A stretch of DNA of 64,000 bases from contig CP129495.1 in NCBI GenBank assembly GCA_030584185.1, positions 496,001 through 560,000 on the forward strand. Reading direction: 5' to 3'. This document shows positions 1 through 8,603 of this stretch, piece after piece (the stretch's first letter is position 1; each line of letters begins with the position of its first letter). This stretch comes from Acidimicrobiia bacterium (lineage in GTDB: Bacteria; Actinomycetota; Acidimicrobiia; Spongiisociales; UBA11373). The notes beneath the pieces were generated by a model. It had not been told where the DNA came from. It saw only the letters and a program-made list of their open reading frames with translations, and did no database searches. The position numbers and the translations under genes are program-made.

Positions 1-301
1 CGATCGCCAGCGCATCGCCGTCCCCGGTGATCACCACCACTTCGAGGTCGGGGCGCGCCAGCTTGAGCCCGGTGGCGAATGCGGGGGCACGACCGTGAGT
101 CCCGTGAAGGGTGCAGAAGTCGGCGTAGCCGACCAGCCTGCTGCTGCACCCGATGCCGGCCACCATCGCCACCTTGTCCTGATCGAGCCCGAGCCGATCC
201 ACCGCCCCGAAGAACGACCGCAGCACGATGCCGTGGGCGCACCCGGGACACAGGACGTGGGGCATCGCCCACTGGCGCAGGTACACGTCGACGTCGAGCA
301 T
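1..301 (-). CDS. korB: 2-oxoacid:ferredoxin oxidoreductase beta subunit, N-terminal part
   Basis: TPP-binding subunit of a 2-oxoacid:ferredoxin oxidoreductase, most like the 2-oxoglutarate enzyme, which turns a 2-oxoacid plus CoA into acyl-CoA and CO2 and reduces ferredoxin. Only the first 100 residues are here and the gene runs off the left edge. Visible are CPGCAHG (residues 18-24), GIGCSS (49-54), a THGRAPAFATG stretch and the start of the TPP/Mg site GDGDA (93-97). The ATG lies 2 bp after the korA stop, so it is the last visible gene of the operon that starts at 4116. In Thauera-type benzoyl-CoA degraders korAB provides the reduced ferredoxin for benzoyl-CoA reductase, and the same role is inferred here. 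Confidence 0.93.
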   Translation of the reverse strand, partial: MLDVDVYLRQWAMPHVLCPGCAHGIVLRSFFGAVDRLGLDQDKVAMVAGIGCSSRLVGYADFCTLHGTHGRAPAFATGLKLARPDLEVVVITGDGDALAI

Positions 302-303
302 CC

Positions 304-1443
304 CTATCCCTTCCTCGCCGCCATCAGCCCGTCGAGGGCCGCCAGGATCTCGGTGGGTGTGATCGGCTCGCCGTCGGCGCGCATGTGCCCCACGACCGAC
401 GCCCGGCCGGCTGCGGCGCGCTCCACTTCACCGATCATCTGGCCCCGATTCATCTCGGCCACCAGGATCGTGTGCACCCGGGCGGCCGCTGCGGAGATCG
501 CCGCCGTCGGGAACGGCCACAGGGTCCGCGGCCGGATCAGGCCGACGGCCATCCCCTCGTCGCGAGCCCGGTCCACAGCCTCGCGTGCCGAACGGCCGAC
601 GATCCCGTAGGCGAAGATCGCCACGTCCGCATCATCCATCCGGTACTCGATCAGGTCCTCCACCTCGTCGAGATGGTCTTCGACCTTGCTGTGGAGCCGG
701 TCGATGAGGGCACCCGCCTTCTCGGGATCCCCGGTGGGAAACCCGCGTTCGTCGTGGGTGAGCCCGGTCACGTGAAAGCGGTAGCCCTCGCCGAAGGCGG
801 GAAGTGGCGGCACACCATCGGCCGGAGCAGCCTTGGGAAGAAACTCCGAGGGGGGAACCTGTGGCTGCTTGCGATCGACCACCGCCACCTCTGCGGAAAC
901 CTCGACACCCTCACGGGTGTGGCCGACCACCTCGTCGTAGAGCAGGATCACCGGGGTCCGGAAGCGCTCCGCCAGGTTGAACGCCCGGACGGTCAGCTCG
1001 TAGACCTCCTCGACGGATGCGGGGGCGAGCACGATCGCCGGGTGGTCGCCGTGGGTGCCCCAGCGGGCCTGCATCACGTCGCCCTGCGAAGGCGAAGTCG
1101 GCAGCCCGGTGCTGGGCCCGCCCCGCATCACGTTCACGATCACGCAGGGGACCTCGGCCATCGTGGCGTAACCGATGTGCTCCTGCATCAAGGAGAAGCC
1201 CGGGCCGCTGGTGGCGGTCATCGCCTTGCGCCCCCCGAGCGACGCCCCGATCACGGCCGCCAGGGAGCCGATCTCGTCCTCCATCTGGACGAACACCCCG
1301 CCGCGGGCCGGCAGGGCGCGTGCCATGTACTCGGCGATCTCCGAGGAGGGCGTGATCGGGTAGCCGGCGTAAAAGGTGCAGCCGGCGGCCACGGCGGCAC
1401 GCGCCGCCGCCTCGTTGCCCTGGAGGAGCTCGATCTTGCCCAT
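304..1443 (-). CDS. korA: 2-oxoacid:ferredoxin oxidoreductase alpha subunit
   Basis: Alpha subunit (379 aa) of a 2-oxoacid:ferredoxin oxidoreductase. It starts with the typical LLQGNEAAARAAVAAGC segment, followed by AGYPITPSSEIAEYMA and the MEDEIGSLAAVIGASLGG region of the KorA family. It lacks a fused gamma domain, so gamma and ferredoxin functions must come from another subunit, probably the preceding gene. The ATG (1443) overlaps the stop of that gene by one base (TGATG), which decides the start against an upstream in-frame extension and suggests translational coupling. The KorAB-type pairing favours 2-oxoglutarate as substrate, but an aromatic 2-oxoacid cannot be excluded from sequence. 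Confidence 0.93.
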   Translation of the reverse strand: MGKIELLQGNEAAARAAVAAGCTFYAGYPITPSSEIAEYMARALPARGGVFVQMEDEIGSLAAVIGASLGGRKAMTATSGPGFSLMQEHIGYATMAEVPCVIVNVMRGGPSTGLPTSPSQGDVMQARWGTHGDHPAIVLAPASVEEVYELTVRAFNLAERFRTPVILLYDEVVGHTREGVEVSAEVAVVDRKQPQVPPSEFLPKAAPADGVPPLPAFGEGYRFHVTGLTHDERGFPTGDPEKAGALIDRLHSKVEDHLDEVEDLIEYRMDDADVAIFAYGIVGRSAREAVDRARDEGMAVGLIRPRTLWPFPTAAISAAAARVHTILVAEMNRGQMIGEVERAAAGRASVVGHMRADGEPITPTEILAALDGLMAARKG

Positions 1444-2309
1444 CAGGAGGCACCCTCCCCCGCGGCGACACCGGCCACGACCGGCGGGTGGATCCGGATG
1501 GCGAAGTCGGGACAGAGGATCTCGCAGAGACGGCATCCGGTGCAGGCGTCGGGATCGACCACGGCCAGCTTGCCGTCGAGGGTGAGGGCAAGGCAGTACT
1601 CGGGACACACCCGAGAACAGATGTCGCACGCCTTGCACCAGTCGTGCTTCACCTCGATCACGTGCGGCCCGGCGACGCCGGTCGCTTCCGGGGCGGGCTG
1701 CGCCGGGATCACGACGGTGCCCGCCTCCTTGCCCGCCCGAAAGGCGGCCAGGTTGATCTCGGCGGTCCCCTTCGGAACCAACGACGAGATGGCGGCCTCC
1801 CAGTACTGGTCATCGATGTCGAGGAACCCGGCCACCGATCCCAGGATGACGCTGTTGGCGGCCCGGACGTTCCCCAACCCGGAGGCGATCGCCGCCGCGT
1901 TGAGCAGACGGGGCTGCAGCCGCCGATCGGCGATGGGGCCGTCGTCGATGCGCGGGTACGCCGTCGCCCATCCCCGGCGGTCGACACACGCCCCGGGCGG
2001 GATGATGGTGCGCACGTCGACGACGACCGCTCCCCCGGGACGCACGTAATCGATCCACCTCAGTCCCTCGGCCCACTCGAAGGCGGCGAGCACCTCGGCA
2101 CTCCCCTTCGGCGCCAGCGGGCTGCTCACCCGGGGCCCCCACCGGATGTGGCTCACCACCGACCCGCCGCGCTGGGCCATGCCGTGCACCTCGGACTGCT
2201 TGACGTCGTTGCCCGCCCGGACCAGGGCGTCGGCGACGATCATCGAGGCCAGGATCACCCCCTGGCCGCCGACCCCGGCCAGCAGCAGCCCCTTGGAGCG
2301 GTCAGACAC
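1443..2309 (-). CDS. IorB-like gamma subunit fused to a 2[4Fe-4S] ferredoxin domain
   Basis: 288-aa fusion. Residues about 1-195 are the gamma-type domain of indolepyruvate/2-oxoacid:ferredoxin oxidoreductases (LLLAGVGGQGVILAS near the start, then SEVHGMAQRGGSVVSHIR). After a short linker, residues about 222-288 form a ferredoxin with two motifs, CKACDICSRVCP and CTGCRLCEILCP. The GTG start at 2309 overlaps the iorA stop by 8 bp. The next start, korA, overlaps by 1 bp. The fusion could serve IorA, KorAB or both, since it carries the two parts (gamma and ferredoxin) that KorAB lacks. No stand-alone ferredoxin gene is seen in the window, so this domain may also be the exit point of electrons toward benzoyl-CoA reductase (inference). 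Confidence 0.88.
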   Translation of the reverse strand: MSDRSKGLLLAGVGGQGVILASMIVADALVRAGNDVKQSEVHGMAQRGGSVVSHIRWGPRVSSPLAPKGSAEVLAAFEWAEGLRWIDYVRPGGAVVVDVRTIIPPGACVDRRGWATAYPRIDDGPIADRRLQPRLLNAAAIASGLGNVRAANSVILGSVAGFLDIDDQYWEAAISSLVPKGTAEINLAAFRAGKEAGTVVIPAQPAPEATGVAGPHVIEVKHDWCKACDICSRVCPEYCLALTLDGKLAVVDPDACTGCRLCEILCPDFAIRIHPPVVAGVAAGEGAS

Positions 2310-4116
2310 CGGCGGCCTCCTTGCGGGGAATCGGAGCGATCGCCCGGGGCGGACAGAGCTGGGCACACAGGGTGCAGCCGGTGCAGGTGACGGTGTCGAT
2401 GACGACCTTCCGTCTGCCATCGAAGGTCTCGTCCGACCAGACGATCGAGGGACAGCCCAGCGCCATGCACGCCTGGCAGGCGGTGCAGGCGGCGGCGTCC
2501 ACCAAGTAGGGGCGGTCCTTGACCTTGACCGGGGCCTCCACGCAGGGCCGGTTGGTGATGACCACCGACGGCCCCTGGTTTCCGATTGCGGCGTTGATGG
2601 CGGCGTTGGTGGCGGCGATGTCGTACGGGTCGACCACGCGCACGTCCTCGACCCCCACCGCCTTGCACAGCGCCACCAGGTCGACCGCCTTGGCCTCCTT
2701 GCCCTGAAGGGTCTTGCCGGTGCCGGGATGCTCCTGGCCACCGGTCATGGCGGTGGTCCCGTTGTCGAGGATGATCACCGTCACGTTGGCGTTGCTGTAC
2801 ACCGCCTCGACGAGACCGGGGATGCCGCCGTGGACGAAGGTGGAGTCGCCGATCGTGGCCACCACCGGAGCCTCGGTGCCGCCCGATGCGGCTAGGCCGA
2901 CCGCCATCCCGATGCTGCTCCCCATGGCCAGGCAGGTGTCCATGGCGGCCAGGGGCTCGAGGGCCGCCAGCGTGTAGCACCCGATGTCGCCCGAGACCAC
3001 CGCCCCGAGGCGCTTCAAGGCGACGAAGGGAGCGGTGTGGGGGCACCCGGGGCAGAGCAACGGCGGGCGCTTGACGGTGGCCGGCGGGGCGGCGACCGGC
3101 TCGGGCGCTTCGACGACGCCGGCGGCGGCGAAGCCGGCGGCGACGGCGTCGGGGCCGAGCTCTCCGATCTGGGAGAACCACCGCTTGCCCTCCACGGCGA
3201 TCCCGGCCGCCAGGATTGCATCCTCCAGGAACGGATCGAGCTCCTCGACGACGAAGAGACGGCCCACCGAGCCGGCGAACTCCCTGATCCTGTCCATCGG
3301 GAGCGGGTGGACCATCCCCAATTTCAAGACACGGGCTTCCGGCAGCACCTCACGCACGTAGTTGAAGGAGATGCCCGAGGTGATCACGCCCACCGCGGTG
3401 TCCTCCCCGAACTCGGCGGTCAGGTCGCAGTCCTCCGCCCAACGGGCCATCTCTTCGAGCCGCTGCAGGAGCACCGGGCGGCGGCCCCGGGCGTACCCGG
3501 GGATCATCACGTACTTGGAGGGGTTGCGCACGAACCCGGTGGCCGGCCGATCCTCCCTCTCGCCCAGGGCGACCAGGCCCCGGTTGTGCGAGATCCGGGT
3601 GGTGCTGCGCAGCAACACCGGCACGTCGAAGCGCTCCGAGATCTCGAAGGCGAGCCTGGTGAACTCGAGGCACTCGCTGCTGTTGGCGGGCTCGAGGAGC
3701 GGCACGCCGGCGAACCGGGCGTAGTGGCGGCTGTCCTGTTCGTTCTGCGAGGAGTGCATCCCCGGGTCGTCGGCCACGACCAGCACCAGCCCGGCCCCGA
3801 CCCCCGTGTAGGCGGCGGTCATGAAGGTGTCGGCGGCGACGTTGAGGCCGACGTGCTTCATGGTGACCAGGGCGCGGGCACCTCCCAGCGAGGCTCCCAG
3901 CCCGACGTCGAGGGCCACCTTCTCGTTGGGCGACCAGCGGACGTCCATGTCGCCGCGATGCCGGATCGACTCCAGGATCTCGGTGCTCGGTGTGCCCGGA
4001 TAGCCGGCGGCGACCCTCACCCCCGCCTCGACGGCACCGCGGGCGATGGCCTCGTTGCCGGAGAGCAGTGTTCGTTCCGGAAGGCGCGTCCCGGGTTCCT
4101 CGACGATGAGGCTCAT
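2302..4116 (-). CDS. iorA: Indolepyruvate:ferredoxin oxidoreductase alpha-like subunit
   Basis: 604-aa IorA family protein: N-terminal alpha-type domain (TLLSGNEAIARGAVEAG, GYPGTPSTEI), a TPP domain with GDIGCYTLA and GDSTFVHGG plus DNGTTAMTGG for the TPP/Mg site, and a C-terminal double ferredoxin with CTACQACMALGCP and CTGCTLCAQLCPP. The family oxidises arylpyruvates to arylacetyl-CoA and reduces ferredoxin. A related two-gene complex has also been found to act as an aromatic-pathway electron donor. I chose the ATG at 4116; the open frame continues upstream to 4260 but that part is low complexity and lacks family sequence. It heads the operon iorA, iorB-Fd, korA, korB, and a copy of the 20-bp repeat lies 68 bp upstream. 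Confidence 0.88.
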   Translation of the reverse strand: MSLIVEEPGTRLPERTLLSGNEAIARGAVEAGVRVAAGYPGTPSTEILESIRHRGDMDVRWSPNEKVALDVGLGASLGGARALVTMKHVGLNVAADTFMTAAYTGVGAGLVLVVADDPGMHSSQNEQDSRHYARFAGVPLLEPANSSECLEFTRLAFEISERFDVPVLLRSTTRISHNRGLVALGEREDRPATGFVRNPSKYVMIPGYARGRRPVLLQRLEEMARWAEDCDLTAEFGEDTAVGVITSGISFNYVREVLPEARVLKLGMVHPLPMDRIREFAGSVGRLFVVEELDPFLEDAILAAGIAVEGKRWFSQIGELGPDAVAAGFAAAGVVEAPEPVAAPPATVKRPPLLCPGCPHTAPFVALKRLGAVVSGDIGCYTLAALEPLAAMDTCLAMGSSIGMAVGLAASGGTEAPVVATIGDSTFVHGGIPGLVEAVYSNANVTVIILDNGTTAMTGGQEHPGTGKTLQGKEAKAVDLVALCKAVGVEDVRVVDPYDIAATNAAINAAIGNQGPSVVITNRPCVEAPVKVKDRPYLVDAAACTACQACMALGCPSIVWSDETFDGRRKVVIDTVTCTGCTLCAQLCPPRAIAPIPRKEAAGV

Positions 4117-4183
4117 GACCTCGACCGCCAGAAGTGTGCGTTCACATACCGCAACCGCCTGCCCTCCTCCACCGGATCGTTTC

Positions 4184-4203
4184 CCGTCCGGCCGTTCGGT
4201 TGG
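4184..4203. promoter_or_regulatory. 20-bp operator candidate, copy 1
   Basis: CCGTCCGGCCGTTCGGTTGG, identical to sequences at 11424-11443 and, inverted, at 11609-11628. It contains two tandem CCGNNCGG units, as in TetR-type operators. It lies between the divergent iorA-like operon (start 4116) and the thioesterase gene (start 4344). A hairpin TGGGAG-acagg-CTCCCA follows directly at 4201-4218. Likely the binding site of one regulator shared by three transcription units. Confidence 0.7.
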
Positions 4204-4343
4204 GAGACAGGCTCCCACCCCTGCGACCCGGCGGCAATCCTCCCTGAACATCATTTCCATGATGCATTGGACCCATGCGGATCGGAGTCATGGAGCGAGA
4301 CTTCGACACCGGGGCCCTCCCGGTTCGTCTAGCGTGACGGGCC

Positions 4344-4784
4344 ATGACCGACCCCCAGCCCCCCGTCCCCGACCTGCGCTACGGGCTCAACGGAGCCCTC
4401 GACTTCGAGTTTCTGGAGGTGGGGCCGGACCGGGTCGAGGTACGAATCGCCGTCGACGTCGTCCACCAGCAGCCGTACGGAATCGTCCACGGCGGGGTGT
4501 ACTGCACCCTGATCGAGGCGGCGGCCTCGACCGGAGGCGCCTTCTGGGCGATGTCGCAGGGGATGCCCGGAGCGGTGGGGGTCTCCAACACCACCGACTT
4601 CTTGCGTTCGGTGCGCGGCGGCGAGTTGGTCGCCGAGGCGACACCGCTGCATCGGGGGAGGACCCAGCAGTTGTGGCAGGTGGTCGTCACCAGGAGCGAG
4701 GATGGGAAGGTGGCGGCGCGTGGGCAGGTTCGCCTGCAGAACCTGACCGACACCTCGGTGGTGGGGGGTTTGGAGCCGGTGTGA
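4344..4784 (+). CDS. Hotdog-fold acyl-CoA thioesterase, PaaI/4-hydroxybenzoyl-CoA type
   Basis: 146-aa single hotdog-domain protein. The family motif is visible as GIVHGGVYCTLIEAAAS (residues about 48-64), with the HGG and the downstream acidic residue (Glu61) expected of the PaaI/YdiI subgroup. Such enzymes hydrolyse aromatic acyl-CoA esters and are often placed in aromatic degradation clusters to release CoA from dead-end esters. The gene is divergent from iorA, shares the operator region at 4184, and ends 8 bp from the stop of the convergent hcrB. Substrate is inferred from context only: benzoyl-CoA, 4-hydroxybenzoyl-CoA or phenylacetyl-CoA are the obvious candidates. Confidence 0.85.
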   Translation: MTDPQPPVPDLRYGLNGALDFEFLEVGPDRVEVRIAVDVVHQQPYGIVHGGVYCTLIEAAASTGGAFWAMSQGMPGAVGVSNTTDFLRSVRGGELVAEATPLHRGRTQQLWQVVVTRSEDGKVAARGQVRLQNLTDTSVVGGLEPV

Positions 4785-4792
4785 AGGACCGC

Positions 4793-5767
4793 TCAGGGGG
4801 CGGCTAGAGCGCCCAGTGCCCGTTCGACGAAGACCGCCGCCATCCACTTTCGGTAGCGAGAACCGAGGTCGGCGTTGTCGAACGGTCGCACCGGCTTGGC
4901 GGCCAGCTCGGCGGCGGCGGCGATCGTCTCCCGATCGAGCCGGCGCCCCAGGAGAAGGGCCTCGGCGTCGACCGCCCGCAACGGAGCCGGCGAGACGGCG
5001 CCGAGCACGATCCGAGCGTCCGACACCGTGCCGTCCTCCGCCAGCCGGACTCCGGCGGCCACGCCCAGCATGGGGAAGTCGACAGCCTGGCGACGGCGCA
5101 GCTTCAGGTAGGTGGTGCGGAGGCCGGCGGCCGGCGGCACCAGCACCTGGGTGAGTATCTCGTCACGCCTCCTGGCCATGTGGTCGATCCCGTCGGGCCG
5201 GTAGAGATCCGAGACCGGAAGCACCCGCTCCCCCGCCGGCCCGACCAGGCGTACCGACGCCCCGGACACGATCGCAGCCGGTGCCAGGTCGGATGACGAG
5301 ATGGCGTAGCAATGGCTGCCCTTCGGAGCCACCCAGCAGACGTCTCCGCCGGCCTTGAGGCACGGTCCGGAGGCCGTGCGCCACTCCTCGGTGACGTTGA
5401 TGAAGGCGCATCGGGTATCCACACACAGGTTGCCGCCGATGGTGGCGGTGTTGCGGATCTGGGGCGACGCCACCAGGGCGGCGGCCTCCCGCATCGCCGG
5501 CGACACCTCGGTCGAGTCGGCCACCTGGGCCAGCGGTGTCGACGCCCCGATCACCGTTGTCCCATCGGAGGCGGTGTCGATCCCGAAAAGCCCCGGGATC
5601 CTCGCCAGCGACACCAGCACCCCCGGGTGCACCTGGCGGCGCTTCATGTTGGGAAGCAGGTCGGTTCCGGCACCCACGGGCACCGACCCGGGATGAGCGG
5701 CGAGCATCTCCAGGGCTTCCCCCACACTCGCCGGGAAGAGCACCTCGAAGGCGGGGAGCCGGATCAC
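4793..5767 (-). CDS. hcrB: 4-hydroxybenzoyl-CoA reductase, FAD and extra [4Fe-4S] subunit
   Basis: 324-aa FAD-binding subunit of the xanthine oxidase family (FAD segment VPVGAGTDLLPN near residue 30, ATIGGNLC near 108). It carries the loop that marks HcrB within this family: Cys120, Cys136, Cys144 and Cys153. The spacing of 16, 8 and 9 residues is the one I recall for the [4Fe-4S] ligands of the Thauera enzyme (Cys122, 138, 146, 155). This cluster lets the enzyme run as a low-potential ferredoxin-dependent reductase removing the para hydroxyl of 4-hydroxybenzoyl-CoA. The start overlaps the hcrA stop by 4 bp. Last gene of the operon starting at 11315. Confidence 0.93.
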   Translation of the reverse strand: MIRLPAFEVLFPASVGEALEMLAAHPGSVPVGAGTDLLPNMKRRQVHPGVLVSLARIPGLFGIDTASDGTTVIGASTPLAQVADSTEVSPAMREAAALVASPQIRNTATIGGNLCVDTRCAFINVTEEWRTASGPCLKAGGDVCWVAPKGSHCYAISSSDLAPAAIVSGASVRLVGPAGERVLPVSDLYRPDGIDHMARRRDEILTQVLVPPAAGLRTTYLKLRRRQAVDFPMLGVAAGVRLAEDGTVSDARIVLGAVSPAPLRAVDAEALLLGRRLDRETIAAAAELAAKPVRPFDNADLGSRYRKWMAAVFVERALGALAAP

Positions 5768-8136
5768 GCCGAGAACCCTTCGGGCGGGTCGACGGAGATC
5801 ATGCGGCCGTAGTCGAACTCCGGGATGGCTTCCGGTCCCACCCTCCCGGCGCCCCCCTTTGCCAGATCGCGCAGTGCTCGCACCACCTTGTCCGGCGTGA
5901 TCGGGACCTCGTCGATACGAACTCCCAAGGCGTCGTGGATGGCGTTGGCGACCGCGGGGATCACCGGGAGCAGCGGCCCCTGGCCCACCTCCTTGGCCCC
6001 GAACGGCCCCTCTGGATCGTCGGTCTCCACGATGATCGACTCCACCGGCGGCATGTCGAGGAAGGTGGGCATCTTGTAGTCGAGCAGCGATGGCCCCCGG
6101 TGGAGGGCGTCACGAAAGGCGTGCTCCTCCATCAGGGCCTCCCCCAGGCCCATGTACACACCGCCCTCGATCTGCCCTTCGACCAGGGTGCGATTGAGAG
6201 CGCGACCGACGTCGTGGGCCAGCCAGACCCGGTCCACGGCGACCATCCCGGTGTCGGGGTCGCAGGTGACCTCGACCACCGCCGCCGAGTAGGAGTACGC
6301 CGGCGAGATGCCGACGCCGGAGCCCTTGTAGGGCCCGGCGAGCTCGGGTGCCCGGTACTCGCCCGAGGTGGAGAGGGGGCCGGAACGGGCCACGGCGGCC
6401 CTCACCGCCTCCTCCCACGACATCCCCTTCTCCGGGTCGCCTTCCATCGAGATCCTGCCGTCCTCGGCCACCAGGACGTCGGGGCTGGTGCCCAGCTCGG
6501 CCGCCACCGCCTCGAACACCAGGTTCCGCATCTTCCCGGCGGCATCCAGGGCGGCGTTGCCCGCCATGAAGGTGACCCGGCTCGAGTATGAGCCCAGGTC
6601 GACCGGGGTGAGGTCGGTGTCGGCGGTCACCACCGCCAGGCCGCTCGGATCCAAGCCGAGCACCTCGGCGACGATCGTGGCCAGCATCGACGTCGAGCCC
6701 TGGCCGACGTCGGCGGCCATCGAGAACACGGTGACCCCGCCGCCGCGGTCCACCTTGATGTTCACCTCCGACTGGGGCATGTCGTTGAAGTAGATGGGGA
6801 GCCCCGCACCGGAGAGATAGGCCCCGACGGCGAGGCCGACACCCCGTCCCGCCGGCAGCCGACCGTGCTTCTCGGTGAACCCCGAAGCCTCGACGACCCG
6901 ATCCAGGCACTCGGCGAGCCCGCAGGAGGTGATGCGCAGGTGGTTCACCGTCATCGTGAACGGCTCCACCAGGTTCCGCCTCCGGATGGTCACCGGGTCG
7001 ATCCCCAGGTCCTCGGCGGCGGCATCCAACTGGCATTCGATGGCGAACCTCGGCTGAGGAGTGCCGTGCCCCCGCTTGGGGCCGCACGGCGGCTTGTTGG
7101 TGAAACAGCGCACGCCCTCGAAGCGATAGGCGGGGATCCGGTAGGTGGAGGTCTGCAGGGCGCCGGTGTAGTAGAGGGTCGCCGCTCCATACGACCCGAA
7201 GGCCCCCCCGTCGAGATGGGTCCTGAGGTGGGCGGCGGTGATGGTCCCGTCCGACTTGAAGCCGGTACGGAGCCACATCAGCACCGGATGACGGCCGCGA
7301 TGGGAGTAGAAGACCTCCTCGCGGGTCAAGGTGATCTTCACCGGCCGCCCGGTCTCCATCGAGAGGCGGGCGGCGGCGATCTCGTGGGAGAAGGGGTCGG
7401 TCTTGCCACCGAAACCGCCGCCCACGGGCGTGGCCACGACGCGGATCCGGCCGGTTGGCATCTCCAGGACCCGGGCGAGGGTGCGATGCAGGTAGTGCGG
7501 CACCTGGGTCGAAGACCAGATCGTCACCCGCCCGTCGGGCCCGTGCGACGCCACCGCGCAGTGCTGCTCCAGGGCGGCGTGGGTGTTTCCCAGGAAGTCG
7601 TAGAGGTCCTCGCGAATGTGGTCGGCCTCGGCGAACCCGGCATCGACGTCCCCGAACTCGAGGGCGGCCCGGCGGTGCACGTTGCGACCGGAGCCGTCCC
7701 CGTGGATCAGGAGGCGATCGGAGCCGGCGTCGAACACCGAGAGGGTCTCCTCCAACGGCTCGTACTCGACTTCGATCAGGGCCAGCGCCCGGGCGGCGGT
7801 CTCCGGATCCCGGGCGGCAACGGCGGCGACCGGCTCGCCGACGTAACGAACCCGGTCGAGAGCCAGGGTGTGCTCGTCCTGGCTCACCGGGAGGATTCCG
7901 AAGGTGATGGGAAGGTCGGCGCCGGTGATCACCGCCTCCACCCCATCCAGGGCGCGCGCCCGGGAGGTGTCGATCCTCACGATCCGGGCGTGGCCGTGAG
8001 GGCTGCGCAACAGCCGGCCGACGAGCATCCCGGGAAGCGAGATGTCGTCGGCGAACACGGTGCGTCCCGTCACCTGCAGACCGGCGTCGACCCGAGGCCG
8101 CCGGGTGCCCACCACCGAGAACCCATGACCCTCCAT
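5764..8136 (-). CDS. hcrA: 4-hydroxybenzoyl-CoA reductase, molybdenum-binding subunit
   Basis: 790-aa molybdopterin subunit of the xanthine oxidase family. Substrate-pocket and cofactor segments include [15 protein letters not shown], the loop [17 protein letters not shown] seen in 4-hydroxybenzoyl-CoA reductases, and the C-terminal [12 protein letters not shown] with the catalytic Glu region. The CO dehydrogenase active-site loop (AYRCSFR) is absent. Start at ATG 8136, which overlaps the hcrC stop by one base; an upstream in-frame extension has no family sequence. Together with HcrB and HcrC it should dehydroxylate 4-hydroxybenzoyl-CoA to benzoyl-CoA in the cytoplasm, feeding the ring-reduction genes at 19.5-28 kb. 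Confidence 0.92.
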   Translation of the reverse strand: MEGHGFSVVGTRRPRVDAGLQVTGRTVFADDISLPGMLVGRLLRSPHGHARIVRIDTSRARALDGVEAVITGADLPITFGILPVSQDEHTLALDRVRYVGEPVAAVAARDPETAARALALIEVEYEPLEETLSVFDAGSDRLLIHGDGSGRNVHRRAALEFGDVDAGFAEADHIREDLYDFLGNTHAALEQHCAVASHGPDGRVTIWSSTQVPHYLHRTLARVLEMPTGRIRVVATPVGGGFGGKTDPFSHEIAAARLSMETGRPVKITLTREEVFYSHRGRHPVLMWLRTGFKSDGTITAAHLRTHLDGGAFGSYGAATLYYTGALQTSTYRIPAYRFEGVRCFTNKPPCGPKRGHGTPQPRFAIECQLDAAAEDLGIDPVTIRRRNLVEPFTMTVNHLRITSCGLAECLDRVVEASGFTEKHGRLPAGRGVGLAVGAYLSGAGLPIYFNDMPQSEVNIKVDRGGGVTVFSMAADVGQGSTSMLATIVAEVLGLDPSGLAVVTADTDLTPVDLGSYSSRVTFMAGNAALDAAGKMRNLVFEAVAAELGTSPDVLVAEDGRISMEGDPEKGMSWEEAVRAAVARSGPLSTSGEYRAPELAGPYKGSGVGISPAYSYSAAVVEVTCDPDTGMVAVDRVWLAHDVGRALNRTLVEGQIEGGVYMGLGEALMEEHAFRDALHRGPSLLDYKMPTFLDMPPVESIIVETDDPEGPFGAKEVGQGPLLPVIPAVANAIHDALGVRIDEVPITPDKVVRALRDLAKGGAGRVGPEAIPEFDYGRMISVDPPEGFSA

Positions 8137-8603
8137 CACCCCTCCTCGGCGGCGAGATGGACGGCGTCGAGGATCTTGGAGTACCCGGTGCAGCGGCACA
8201 GGTTCCCGGCAAGCGCCTCCCGAATCTCATCCGTGGTCGGCGACGGGACCCGCTCCAGCAGACCGGTGGCGGCCATCAGCATGCCGGGGGTGCAGTACCC
8301 GCACTGAGCGGCGCCCAGTTCGGCAAACGCACTCTGCAGGGGACTGAGCACTCCACTGGTCTCCAGGCCTTCGACGGTTCGCAACTCCCGGCCTTCGACC
8401 GAGCGAGCGAGCGTGAGGCAGGACAGCACCGGCACACCGTCGATCAGGACCGTGCAGGCGCCGCACTCCCCCAGCTCGCAGCCGTGCTTGGTTCCGGTGA
8501 GGCGGAGGTCTTCGCGCAGCACCTCGAGCAGCGTCCGGTGGTCTTCGACCAGGACCTGGTGTTCGTCACCGTTGACGCGGAGTCGGAGAGGGCGACGGGT
8601 CAT
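8136..8603 (-). CDS. hcrC: 4-hydroxybenzoyl-CoA reductase, [2Fe-2S] subunit
   Basis: 155-aa subunit with two [2Fe-2S] clusters. The plant-type cluster uses Cys42, 47, 50 and 62 (CELGECGAC...C) and the second, helical domain uses Cys101, 104, 136 and 138 (CGYC...CRC), the full set for this family. ATG 8603 overlaps the prpF stop by 4 bp (ATGA), which settles the start. It carries electrons between the HcrB FAD/[4Fe-4S] and the HcrA molybdenum centre. Confidence 0.93.
   Translation of the reverse strand: MTRRPLRLRVNGDEHQVLVEDHRTLLEVLREDLRLTGTKHGCELGECGACTVLIDGVPVLSCLTLARSVEGRELRTVEGLETSGVLSPLQSAFAELGAAQCGYCTPGMLMAATGLLERVPSPTTDEIREALAGNLCRCTGYSKILDAVHLAAEEG

Noticed and set aside
2302-4116. 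Phenylpyruvate to phenylacetyl-CoA by IorA as the main entry route
   Set aside because: Possible for the enzyme, but no phenylacetyl-CoA oxidation genes (padBCD) or phenylglyoxylate genes are in the window. Kept only as an alternative.
4793-8603. Aerobic CO dehydrogenase (coxMSL) or nicotine/quinoline hydroxylase
   Set aside because: The CoxL active-site loop is missing, and the FAD subunit has the HcrB four-cysteine loop.
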